NCBI GenBank assembly: GCA_002396665.1
Contig: DGYJ01000015.1
Span: 10,828-20,887, forward strand
Source of the DNA: Bdellovibrionaceae bacterium UBA5009
Lineage (GTDB): Bacteria; Bdellovibrionota; Bdellovibrionia; Bdellovibrionales; Bdellovibrionaceae
Direction: 5' to 3'
Length of the DNA stretch: 10,060 bases
Part shown: in pieces, positions 1 through 5,954 of the stretch
How positions within the stretch are numbered: the first letter of the stretch is position 1
Layout of the letters: every line of letters starts with the position of its first letter
Notes under the pieces: model-generated
Database searches by the model: none
Seen by the model: only the letters and a program-made list of their open reading frames with translations
What the model was told of the DNA's origin: nothing
Made by a program: the position numbers and the translations under genes

Positions 1-157
1 CGCCCTAGAAACTTTGGGATTAGAAGAGCTTCAAGATATGATCAATAAAAAAGAAAAGGCCGAAGTCACTTGTCAGATCTGCGGCCGTCCCTATGAGGTT
101 CCTGTCGAGGAAATTGAGCAAATCAAAAATAAACTTTACAAAGAAAGTTTAAATTAA
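1..157 (+). CDS. hslO: Hsp33 redox-regulated holdase chaperone, C-terminal fragment (5' end off window)
   Basis: The frame is open from base 2 to the TAA at 155-157 and encodes the last 51 residues. These carry a Cys-x-x-Cys pair in the context TCQICGRPYEV (codons 71-82), followed by an acidic helix EEIEQI. This matches the C-terminal zinc-binding redox switch of Hsp33, whose family has a CxC motif and, about 30 residues later, a CxxC motif. Only the second motif is in the window. Hsp33 is a cytoplasmic chaperone: oxidation of the four cysteines releases zinc, unfolds the linker and switches on holdase activity towards aggregating proteins. The gene converges on the lipoprotein gene that follows, with only 3 bases between the two stop codons and no room for a separate terminator. 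The alternative, another CxxC zinc-ribbon protein, is less likely because the residues around the motif fit Hsp33 well. Confidence 0.85.
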   Translation, partial: ALETLGLEELQDMINKKEKAEVTCQICGRPYEVPVEEIEQIKNKLYKESLN

Positions 158-160
158 CAA

Positions 161-745
161 TTACTTCACTTCTTCCGTTGGAATTGCAGAATTGGATTTT
201 TTCGCCTTCAGTTCTGCTTTGCAGATTTGTACTTTTTCTTCGTACTCGTCTTGTCGTTTCATCAGAACTTGTTTGTAGCCACGAAAACGTTCAATGCGAT
301 CTTTTAAAAATTCTTCAGAGACACCAACAAGTTTAGCTTTTTCGTCAATTCCAACTTTGAAGTCTTCTTCTTTGTCGGTGACACGGTCAATGGGTTCTGT
401 CCATTTCAGTTTGCCATCGCCACCGTATTTAGGATCTGAAGATTGCATTTTACAATCACGAAGGACCCCATAAAGACCAAGGGATCCGTATTTACGATTT
501 CCATAGACATGGTCTTCGAGCTCATAAACTTCGTATTGTATGCGGCGAAGTTCTTCGTTCATGGCCACTTTCTTTTGCACAATCATATTGCCATCTTTGT
601 TGATGCCGACAGAGGTGTCGCCAGTGACCTGATCTTTTTTGTCGATCTCGGTTTCAATTTTTTGAGCTTTGTGAGGATTGCTTGAACAGCTGAATAAAAT
701 TAAACCAGTTGAAAATGTGAATAGTAATTTTTTGTATGTGTGCAT
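161..745 (-). CDS. Small outer-envelope lipoprotein of unknown function
   Basis: The predicted protein is 194 residues. It opens with a lipoprotein signal peptide: KK at 5-6, a hydrophobic stretch at 7-18, and a lipobox LFSC with the lipidated Cys at position 20. The mature part is charged. It has a predicted helical segment around residues 55-75 (EELRRIQYEVYELEDHVYG), two further cysteines (in RDCKM and VQICK) that could form a disulfide, and a Lys/Glu-rich C-terminal helix. The start was chosen at the ATG at 745 because AGGAGG lies 5 bases upstream. An in-frame GTG at 751 overlaps that Shine-Dalgarno and is unlikely to be used. A sigma70-like promoter sits just upstream. I do not recognise the family. 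It resembles the many short lineage-specific lipoproteins of Bdellovibrio-type bacteria, and no function can be assigned. Confidence 0.8.
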   Translation of the reverse strand: MHTYKKLLFTFSTGLILFSCSSNPHKAQKIETEIDKKDQVTGDTSVGINKDGNMIVQKKVAMNEELRRIQYEVYELEDHVYGNRKYGSLGLYGVLRDCKMQSSDPKYGGDGKLKWTEPIDRVTDKEEDFKVGIDEKAKLVGVSEEFLKDRIERFRGYKQVLMKRQDEYEEKVQICKAELKAKKSNSAIPTEEVK

Positions 746-764
746 AAGCACCTCCTAAGAAATA

Positions 765-793
765 ATCATGAAGAGATGCGGAGTTGTCGTCAA
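765..793 (-). promoter_or_regulatory. Sigma70-like promoter of the lipoprotein gene
   Basis: On the minus strand, TTGACG (793-788) and CATGAT (770-765) are separated by 17 bases. Five of six -35 positions and four of six -10 positions match the sigma70 consensus. Transcription would start near 759, giving a leader of about 14 bases that contains the AGGAGG (756-751) in front of the ATG at 745. This is a sequence match only. Confidence 0.5.
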
Positions 794-1080
794 ACGATGT
801 ATAACTTTTTCTTAGAGTGTCCATAAGGCCACAATTTTGCGCGGAGCTGGAGGAGGAGGATTTTCTCTCCGTCCAGGGAAGGTGGGACTGTTGATGGGCT
901 TATGGGTTTTAAAGATTGTCACGAAGGTGACTTTGAACCCGACTGTAATTGCTGAAGTTATATAGCAAGGGCCTTGCCAAGAAGAAATTCTATGCAAAAT
1001 TAAGTGGTTAAATAGCCACGCTCATTTCGACCTAGGTCTTGCTTGAATTTTTGCTGGCGAAATGGTGTCGGAATGTCGTT

Positions 1081-1111
1081 GGACGCAATTTTGTCGTTTC
1101 CTAGGGCGTCC
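1081..1111. repeat. Perfect 6-base inverted repeat, possible RNA stem-loop
   Basis: GGACGC at 1081-1086 is the reverse complement of GCGTCC at 1106-1111, with a 19-base loop between. No T-run follows, so it is not a typical terminator. It lies in the middle of the long gene-free stretch. Confidence 0.35.
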
Positions 1112-1148
1112 CGGTGTATCAGAAGTAGACAGTGAAAAATCTTAGGGC

Positions 1149-1269
1149 TTTCAATGGGTTAGCGATAAATCCCAGTTTGAGACGGTAGGTGTGCATACTC
1201 TTGTCACATTTTGAGATGTTTAATCATGTTTTTGATGTCCTGGAAAGTCGATGGGTTTCAATAGGTTAG
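1149..1269 (+). repeat. Pair of 14-base direct repeats TTTCAATRGGTTAG
   Basis: TTTCAATGGGTTAG at 1149-1162 and TTTCAATAGGTTAG at 1256-1269 differ at one position, and their starts are 107 bases apart. Both lie upstream of the metalloprotease gene and could be paired binding sites. Chance cannot be excluded for a repeat of this length. Confidence 0.4.
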
Positions 1270-1339
1270 GTTAAGAAATCAATTTTGTTCAACCTGGTTT
1301 GGCCCTTGCTTTAGGTAAGGCTTGAGGAGAAACATCAGC

Positions 1340-1951
1340 ATGTTTAAGGCCCTTCTATCTGCATTTTTTGTCGTTGTTCTTGTTGGATTGCAGGCGTGTT
1401 CGCCGAAATCCCAGCAAGACTGCGGCTTCGTGCAAAACGTCTACGGTGAGCGCATCTCTTGGAAAGGAAATATTCCAATTCAAATGCATTTGCACGAAAG
1501 TGTTCCGGCTCAATATGCAAGTGCCATAGTCTCTGCGGCGGAATCTTGGAATCGTTCTGCTGGCCGCAAACTGATCGAAGTGAATACTGACCAACGCATC
1601 GTTGGTGATGCCTCTGTTCAAAAAGATAATTTAAACGTCATTTATTTTTACAAAGATTGGGAAAGCGATAAATCCAACGAGCAGGCGCGTACATCGGTTT
1701 ACTGGGTTGGTGATCAAATCAAAGAGACAGATATTAAAATCAATAATCGCGACTTTACCTTTTATTGGAATCAAAATCAGGCGGATGGCGGAGTCAATAT
1801 CGAAGCCCTTGTTTTGCACGAGATGGGTCATGTCTTGGGTTTAAAGCATAAGGATTCTGGCGGCAGTGTAATGGCCACCTACTTGTCAAGCAACACGGAT
1901 AGAACTCAAATTCAATCCACTGATTTAGATGCTTTAAAATGTGAATATTGA
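1340..1951 (+). CDS. Matrixin-like zinc metalloprotease lipoprotein
   Basis: The 203-residue protein is a predicted zinc endopeptidase anchored to the envelope by an N-terminal lipid. Residues 1-20 form a lipoprotein signal peptide: a hydrophobic core FFVVVLVG, then lipobox LQAC with Cys20. The catalytic signature HEMGHVLGLKH lies at 160-170. It gives zinc ligands His160, His164 and His170 and catalytic Glu161, which is the extended metzincin motif HExxHxxGxxH. A Met-turn follows at SVMATY (Met178), as in matrixins. The length suits a bare catalytic domain with no pro-domain or hemopexin repeats. The ATG at 1340 was chosen because AGGAGA lies 9 bases upstream; the TTG at 1322 overlaps no ribosome site. 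The substrate is unknown. In a predatory bacterium a surface or periplasmic protease could act on prey or envelope proteins, but that is inference. Confidence 0.9.
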   Translation: MFKALLSAFFVVVLVGLQACSPKSQQDCGFVQNVYGERISWKGNIPIQMHLHESVPAQYASAIVSAAESWNRSAGRKLIEVNTDQRIVGDASVQKDNLNVIYFYKDWESDKSNEQARTSVYWVGDQIKETDIKINNRDFTFYWNQNQADGGVNIEALVLHEMGHVLGLKHKDSGGSVMATYLSSNTDRTQIQSTDLDALKCEY

Positions 1952-2053
1952 TTGAGGATTTGATGAGGGATGTCATTTTTACATTGGGATTATTTTAGAT
2001 TGTTGTTTTTTTAATAAGGGAACTAGACTTTAATATTGGAAACAGGAGTGCGC

Positions 2054-2293
2054 ATGGCGATTCAAAATACAAATCAACAGGCTCAAAATGAAAACGCAGC
2101 AGTTGCTGATGTGACATCAAAGTCCTATGAGACGTCTTTGCAAACTCGTCAGACGTATCACGAAATGTCTGATATTCCTGTTCAAGATGTCAGTGATTTG
2201 GCTGAATTAGAAATGAATCTTAAAACTTTAAATGATCTTCAAAATCGTTTGTCTTTTGTTATGCGCGAAGTGCGCTACCTTATGAAAGTTTAA
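2054..2293 (+). CDS. Small hypothetical protein (79 residues)
   Basis: An AGGAG (2044-2048) sits 5 bases before the ATG at 2054, which supports a real translated gene and rejects the in-frame TTG at 2036. The protein has a polar, Gln/Asn-rich N-terminus (residues 2-20) and no signal peptide or membrane segment. It ends in a predicted amphipathic helix from about residue 50 (LAELEMNLKTLNDLQNRL) to MREVRYLMKV. The helix could mediate oligomerisation or binding to a partner. The neighbours give no functional clue: it follows the metalloprotease after about 100 bases and converges on the coiled-coil/Hsp20 gene. I do not recognise a family. Confidence 0.7.
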   Translation: MAIQNTNQQAQNENAAVADVTSKSYETSLQTRQTYHEMSDIPVQDVSDLAELEMNLKTLNDLQNRLSFVMREVRYLMKV

Positions 2294-2326
2294 TGCCTGT
2301 TTTTGAGTAGGTTGTCGGGCGGGGGA

Positions 2327-3616
2327 CTAAGCCTTTTTGTTAAAGGGTCCGCGAAAAGAACTTAATTTTGGAATAGTTATAATCATATAATCGCCGCTGC
2401 GTTCGCGGGCGATGCCTTCGGTGATGACAGGCTCTTCAAAGTTGAACTCTTCTTTAAATGTTTGATAGCTATTTGTGCTGACTTTTTTAATATCATCTGT
2501 CGTTGAATCTTCGAATTTTCTTTGGCCAGAAATCAGGGCCTTGTCTTTATGGACAACAATCTGAGTTTGATCTTTTTCATGTTCGGGGACATAGGCTTCG
2601 ATCACGTAAAAATTCGGGGTTTCTTTCAGTTCGCTGCCGCGATCTTGAACTTTGTAAAAAGGATCTTCTTCTTTGCCGGCGTACTTTTCAGTTTGCGTGT
2701 AAAATTTCTTTTTGAGTTCAACAAGTTCTTTTGCAAAGTTAGAGGATTGAATTTGCAATGATCTTTTGTTTGCGCTTTCGTTATTGGCATAGTTAGAATC
2801 AAAATGCTTTTTTTGCTGATGCAAATTTTCTGTGTGGCGCTCTTTTTCAAATTCCAGTTTATTTTTAAAGTCATTATTCAGTCGCTCTTCGCGGCTAAAC
2901 CATTGCTTTTGTTGCTTGTCGTATTTTTTACTGTAATCTGTTTCAAGTCGGTTGTACTGCTTTTCGCTGACGGTCTTTTTTTCATCGAAACGTTTTTGGT
3001 AGTGTTGTTCTTGTTGGGAAAGCTCTTTTTGACTGTTGTCAAAGACCTCTTGTTTTTTCTTTTCGCCTTCAGAGATTTCGGCCTTGATGCGGCTTTCGGA
3101 ATCATTCTTAATTTTTTCAAGGCGTTGTTCGGCCTTTGATTGAGTTGTGTTAATTTCTTTTTTAAATTTTTCTTTTGTTTTGGAAATATTTTCTTGGCTG
3201 TCCTGCTTGATCTCTTCGACTTGTTTATTTGAAGACTCGGTAATTTTTTGGACTTTTTGATTTGTCGTTTCTTTGTATTTATTAATTTTGTCCATAGCGT
3301 GGGACTGAACAGCTTCAGTTTTTTCACGGTACTGATCTTCTGACTTGCGAAGTTGTTCGGCTGATCTATCGAGGGCTTTTTTACGACGCTCTTGCAGGGT
3401 TGAAAGCTCTTCAGATTGTTTGCCTTGAATATGATTAATGGCGGCTTCGTTTTGATCACGAACAGATTCTTTGCGTTTGTCATAGTAACTAGAAAGCTGG
3501 TCGATCTCTTGCTCTTGCTGATCGACGAGCTTTTTCTTTTTTTGCTGATACTGAGTTTGTAAATCAGTCAGCTCATTTTGATAGGCATTTCGTTTGTTCG
3601 TGCTTTCGACAGACAT
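2327..3616 (-). CDS. Long coiled-coil protein with C-terminal alpha-crystallin/Hsp20-like domain
   Basis: The protein is 429 residues with no signal peptide. Residues 5 to about 310 are almost uninterrupted charged heptad-like helix, very rich in Lys, Glu, Gln, Asp and Ser and nearly free of Pro and Gly, as in a long coiled coil. After a short linker (312-332), residues 333-418 look like an alpha-crystallin domain: FYVIEAYVPEHEKD corresponds to the first core strands, ALISGQRK (360-367) to the 'L-x-I-x-G-x-R' strand, SYQTFKEEFNF (383-393) to the arm before the dimer strand, and GDYMIITIPKL (408-418) to the final G-x-L-x-I-x-x-P-K strand. Small heat-shock proteins are normally 140-200 residues, so this is a large fusion. 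It probably forms elongated cytoplasmic oligomers with holdase-like or scaffold activity, which is inference. No Shine-Dalgarno precedes the ATG at 3616. Confidence 0.8.
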   Translation of the reverse strand: MSVESTNKRNAYQNELTDLQTQYQQKKKKLVDQQEQEIDQLSSYYDKRKESVRDQNEAAINHIQGKQSEELSTLQERRKKALDRSAEQLRKSEDQYREKTEAVQSHAMDKINKYKETTNQKVQKITESSNKQVEEIKQDSQENISKTKEKFKKEINTTQSKAEQRLEKIKNDSESRIKAEISEGEKKKQEVFDNSQKELSQQEQHYQKRFDEKKTVSEKQYNRLETDYSKKYDKQQKQWFSREERLNNDFKNKLEFEKERHTENLHQQKKHFDSNYANNESANKRSLQIQSSNFAKELVELKKKFYTQTEKYAGKEEDPFYKVQDRGSELKETPNFYVIEAYVPEHEKDQTQIVVHKDKALISGQRKFEDSTTDDIKKVSTNSYQTFKEEFNFEEPVITEGIARERSGDYMIITIPKLSSFRGPFNKKA

Positions 3617-3627
3617 GAATCAAGAAT

Positions 3628-3633
3628 ATCATA
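3628..3633 (-). promoter_or_regulatory. Possible -10 hexamer close to the start of the coiled-coil/Hsp20 gene
   Basis: TATGAT (minus strand, 3633-3628) matches five of six -10 positions and ends 11 bases before the ATG at 3616. A start about 7 bases downstream would leave only about 5 untranslated bases. I see no good -35 hexamer at the expected distance, so an activator or another sigma factor may be needed, or the match may be chance. Confidence 0.35.
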
Positions 3634-3875
3634 AGATTTGTTTCACAGAGGGATTTTGCAGGAACACTAGTCTAAGGTTTTGTGTTTTGCAGCTGGTCTG
3701 AAGGCGGGCTATGGCCGAGATATCGTTAAACAGGCTCTTTTTTGCTGGCCCATGAGTGATTGATTAATTTTTTGGACAAGATCGGTTTCGATATGCAGAA
3801 TCACTGTTTAATAAAAAAGTTGACGATTCAATATGAACATATGAAAAAGATGTGGTCGCAAATACTGAGGTGGAC

Positions 3876-4619
3876 GTGACCAAAAAGAAAACAATTAAAA
3901 GAACAAATACAATTAAAAAGCTTACAGACATTAGTCCTTGGTTGAAAATGGAAACTCTGCATAAAAAGACTGCTCTTGAAAATGCATCTCGCCACTTTGA
4001 CAGTGAAGATGCTCTGACTGTCAATACTCTTGAGGCCATTTATGGTCAGGAAAGCAGTTTTGGCACAAATCGCAGAGCTCGCGGTCTTGCAGGGGCAGCC
4101 GGCGATTTTCAATTAGAGCGCGTGACTGCAAAAAGAATGGGGCTAAAAGTAGGGTACAAAAATGATGAAAGATTTGATGTCGATAATGCCTCGGCTGCTT
4201 CGGCAAAATATTTAAAAATACAAGATTGTGCATTTAGCAAAAAAACGATTCTTTCTGGAAAAATTTCAACGAGTCCAGTGAAAGACCCTGTTGAACGAAA
4301 AAAATTTGCAATTGCAGCCTTCAATGCAGGTGAGGGTAGGATAGCAAAGGCTCAGTCGTTGACGAGCAAAGATCGTAGAAACCCAGCATTATGGGATGAT
4401 GTCAAAAAATATCTAGAAGCAGCAGGGGCCACAGCTGCTAAATCTAAAGAAATTAATGAGTATGTAGAAAATGTTTTGAAATATGAAGTTGAGTTTTCGA
4501 AAAGTTCCAAGGCTGACAAAAAAGTCAAGCTAGGGAGTCCAAGAAGAGTCAAAAAAATTCCTGTCGGTGGGCATTGGATTACATTGGACGGGCGACATAT
4601 TTTTATTGAAGGCGAATAA
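3876..4619 (+). CDS. SLT-type lytic transglycosylase without a visible signal peptide
   Basis: The 247-residue protein has the soluble lytic transglycosylase (GH23, lysozyme-like) motifs in order: AIYGQESSFG with catalytic Glu59, then GAAGDFQL (73-80), the position of the usual 'G-L-M-Q' motif, then IAAFNAGEGRI (146-156), matching 'A-Y-N-A-G-x-G'. Such enzymes cleave the MurNAc-GlcNAc bond of peptidoglycan and form 1,6-anhydroMurNAc. The N-terminus is basic (TKKKTIKRTNTIKK) with no hydrophobic segment, which is unusual for an enzyme that must meet peptidoglycan. The tail ends in HWITLDGRHIFIEGE. GTG at 3876 was chosen because GAGG lies 5 bases upstream; GTG at 3852 would add eight residues but has a poor ribosome site. 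Arg codons are AGA/AGG in 8 of 15 cases, unlike neighbours. The exported-protein gene follows 2 bases after the stop. Confidence 0.85.
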   Translation: MTKKKTIKRTNTIKKLTDISPWLKMETLHKKTALENASRHFDSEDALTVNTLEAIYGQESSFGTNRRARGLAGAAGDFQLERVTAKRMGLKVGYKNDERFDVDNASAASAKYLKIQDCAFSKKTILSGKISTSPVKDPVERKKFAIAAFNAGEGRIAKAQSLTSKDRRNPALWDDVKKYLEAAGATAAKSKEINEYVENVLKYEVEFSKSSKADKKVKLGSPRRVKKIPVGGHWITLDGRHIFIEGE

Positions 4620-4621
4620 TT

Positions 4622-5089
4622 ATGAAAAACATCAAGATAGTTTCAATTTGCTTTGTTGTGCTGAGTTTGTCAGCTCAGCTTTGTGGTGCAGCTTCAGAAA
4701 AGCCAATCTCACTTCAAATAGAAAACCTCAGTCGATGGAAAAATGCTTCTGAAGCTTCTGCAATTAGGAAGAGTTTGCATGCAATATTAAAACCTCATCC
4801 AGATCATCCTCAGTCTGCGAAACTATTAAAAATACTTAAGATGAATTCGTCCCTTATTGAAAGACCTTTTCTACTTCTGGATGTCGAGTCAAATGATTTT
4901 GGCGGTTTCTTTGGGTTGGTAGTGTTTAAAAATCATCCGTATCTACTCAGGCTGTGGGTTTATGAAATAGATAAAAACGTATTTGAAGTCCGCGATATCG
5001 AGCAGTTGTCTGTCAAGTTAAGCAAAACAATTATGGACGAACTCAAGGACAGCAGAATCACTCCATTTTGGCTTACGCCATCTTCGTAG
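4622..5089 (+). CDS. Small exported protein, partner of the lytic transglycosylase
   Basis: The 155-residue protein starts with a Sec signal peptide: KNIK, a hydrophobic core VSICFVVLSLSAQL (7-20), and likely cleavage around CGAA-SEK (21-25). The mature part of about 130 residues has a helical N-terminal half (LSRWKNASEASAIRKSL), then alternating hydrophobic strands (PFLLLDVES, GFFGLVVFK, YLLRLWVYEI) and a C-terminal helix with LSKTIMDEL. The fold looks alpha/beta, but I recognise no family. The ATG lies 2 bases after the transglycosylase stop codon, so the genes are co-transcribed and probably translationally coupled; only a weak GAAGG precedes it. Four of its six Arg codons are AGA/AGG, as in the upstream gene. 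The context suggests a periplasmic partner, for example an inhibitor or immunity protein, or an accessory subunit. That role is inference. Confidence 0.75.
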   Translation: MKNIKIVSICFVVLSLSAQLCGAASEKPISLQIENLSRWKNASEASAIRKSLHAILKPHPDHPQSAKLLKILKMNSSLIERPFLLLDVESNDFGGFFGLVVFKNHPYLLRLWVYEIDKNVFEVRDIEQLSVKLSKTIMDELKDSRITPFWLTPSS

Positions 5090-5130
5090 AGGCGAGAGAA
5101 ACAATTTTTAGTTGTGACGAGCTGATTGTG

Positions 5131-5147
5131 CGCCTAAGGGGGAGGCG
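5131..5147. terminator. Small hairpin at the convergent gene ends (weak terminator candidate)
   Basis: CGCCT (5131-5135) and AGGCG (5143-5147) form a perfect 5-base stem with a 7-base loop, straddling the stop codon of the minus-strand gene. No clear T-run follows on either strand, so termination is only a possibility. Confidence 0.25.
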
Positions 5148-5670
5148 TCTGCGGCGCTGCTGCATTTGCGGGGGCGCGATTGGTTTCTACGTTGGCGGGG
5201 TTTCCTTGACTTGTCGCGAGGCCATTTGTGGCGGGTGCTGACGCATCTTTAGCCGTGACATCAGTATTGGCTGGATTAGTCGCCAGTTGTGTAACTTTCT
5301 CTTTTGGGTTTGGACAGAAAGGTTTTTGCTGATCTGTGCGGCCAAAGCATCTCCAGGTGGCAATCATTTCTAACTTTTCATCAATGGCGAGGGGATAATA
5401 GGAAAAGTATTGATTAGGATCCAGCGTACTTTCGACGATTCGAAAAGTCGGCTCTTGGGATCCTGCTGTTGCGGGCGCTTGCGGAGTTACTGTAGTTTTT
5501 GTGGCATCTGTACTTGCTGGTGATTGGGCATTGTTTAGTATCTGGTTTTGGCTTTGAGCTTGTGGCGTTTTAGTGATTTTGTGTCTGAAAACACGGTACT
5601 CGGCGTTTCCAAAAGGGGAAATTGAAATAATAATTAAAATAAAAATGACATATGCAAAACGATTTCGCAT
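5134..5670 (-). CDS. Exported Ala/Pro/Thr-rich protein of unknown function
   Basis: The 178-residue protein has a signal peptide (core FAYVIFILIIISISPFG, likely cut after GNA at 21-23). A conserved-looking core at about 75-123 is flanked by two low-complexity arms, at about 34-74 and 124-178. The arms are rich in Ala, Thr, Asn, Pro and Gln, and the protein ends in PPP. The core contains STLDPNQYFSYYPL, then TWRCFGRT and FCPNP. Its two cysteines (Cys108, Cys119) probably form a disulfide after export. The arms look like flexible periplasmic or cell-wall-spanning linkers. No Shine-Dalgarno precedes the ATG at 5668-5670. The gene is convergent with the transglycosylase pair. I think related proteins occur in other Bdellovibrio genomes, but I cannot give a function. 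Confidence 0.7.
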   Translation of the reverse strand: MRNRFAYVIFILIIISISPFGNAEYRVFRHKITKTPQAQSQNQILNNAQSPASTDATKTTVTPQAPATAGSQEPTFRIVESTLDPNQYFSYYPLAIDEKLEMIATWRCFGRTDQQKPFCPNPKEKVTQLATNPANTDVTAKDASAPATNGLATSQGNPANVETNRAPANAAAPQTPPP

Positions 5671-5684
5671 ATGAATCTATCGGT

Positions 5685-5713
5685 TTTTTAGTCCTGAATT
5701 TGAGTCCAGCCAA
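5685..5713 (-). promoter_or_regulatory. Possible promoter of the exported Ala/Pro/Thr-rich protein
   Basis: On the minus strand, TTGGCT (5713-5708) and TAAAAA (5690-5685) are 17 bases apart, each matching four of six consensus positions. The start would fall about 7-8 bases before the ATG at 5670, consistent with the missing Shine-Dalgarno. The match is moderate. Confidence 0.35.
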
Positions 5714-5759
5714 TTGAAGTTTCAAGACATGTTATTTTTGTCAGAGTCTTAATCAGGAC
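5691..5759. repeat. Inverted repeat GTCCTGA/TCAGGAC with an inner palindrome
   Basis: GTCCTGA (5691-5697) is the reverse complement of TCAGGAC (5753-5759), 55 bases apart. Inside lies TTGAA-GT-TTCAA (5714-5725), a perfect 5-base palindrome that overlaps the -35 end of the minus-strand promoter candidate. It may be an operator or a degenerate repeat near the transposase gene. I cannot tell which. Confidence 0.35.
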
Positions 5760-5903
5760 CTTTGTCTTACATCGGATTCAGTGAATTGGTAATCATCTAA
5801 AGCCAGGCGAACAATATGAAATGCGACGAAACCATATGAAATCAGAGAAGCTGGATAAGTCCTTTAAATCTCTATCAAAAATTCATTTTTATAAAGTTAA
5901 TTA

Positions 5904-5932
5904 TTGACCTTTTTTAGCACTTTAAATATATT
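5904..5932 (+). promoter_or_regulatory. Sigma70-like promoter of the RAYT transposase
   Basis: TTGACC (5904-5909) and TATATT (5927-5932) are separated by exactly 17 bases, with five of six matches in each hexamer. The predicted start is near 5939. This also shows that the in-frame TTG at 5904, which would be a longer start for the transposase, is part of the -35 box and is not translated. Confidence 0.65.
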
Positions 5933-5954
5933 GCCCCTTAATTTCGAATCGAGC

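Larger units (their letters stand above)
746..1339. other. Long intergenic region (about 590 bases) without a convincing gene
   Basis: No frame here shows a start with a Shine-Dalgarno and a plausible protein. The region holds the promoter of the divergent lipoprotein gene at its left end and, by position, the promoter of the metalloprotease at its right end. It also contains a 10-base palindrome GACCTAGGTC (1029-1038), a 6-base inverted repeat GGACGC/GCGTCC (1081-1086 and 1106-1111), a near-duplicate TTTCAATRGGTTAG (1149-1162 and 1256-1269), and CAGTTTGAGAC (1173-1183), which recurs upstream of the gene at 9623. A small RNA or a regulatory leader is possible but not demonstrated. Confidence 0.6.

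Noticed and set aside
812..997. A 61-residue minus-strand frame in the first long gap.
   Set aside because: No plausible Shine-Dalgarno, unusual composition with a PPPP run, and nothing protein-like in the sequence.
1149..1269. CRISPR-like reading of the TTTCAAT repeats.
   Set aside because: Only two short copies 107 bases apart, with no regular spacing and no cas genes.
2503..3483. Several long open frames in other registers over the coiled-coil gene, for example 2804-3139 (+) and 2878-3483 (-).
   Set aside because: They are shadows of a Lys/Glu/Gln-rich gene whose biased codons remove stops in other frames. Their products are low-complexity and have no ribosome sites.
3711..3755. Fourteen-codon ORF MAEISLNRLFFAGP with a GAAGG six bases upstream.
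   Set aside because: Too short to support without conservation data; it could equally be chance in a gap of about 260 bases.
5904..5954. N-terminal extension of the transposase to a TTG at 5904.
   Set aside because: The TTG is part of a well-matched -35 hexamer with a -10 box 17 bases later, so this stretch is upstream of the transcript.
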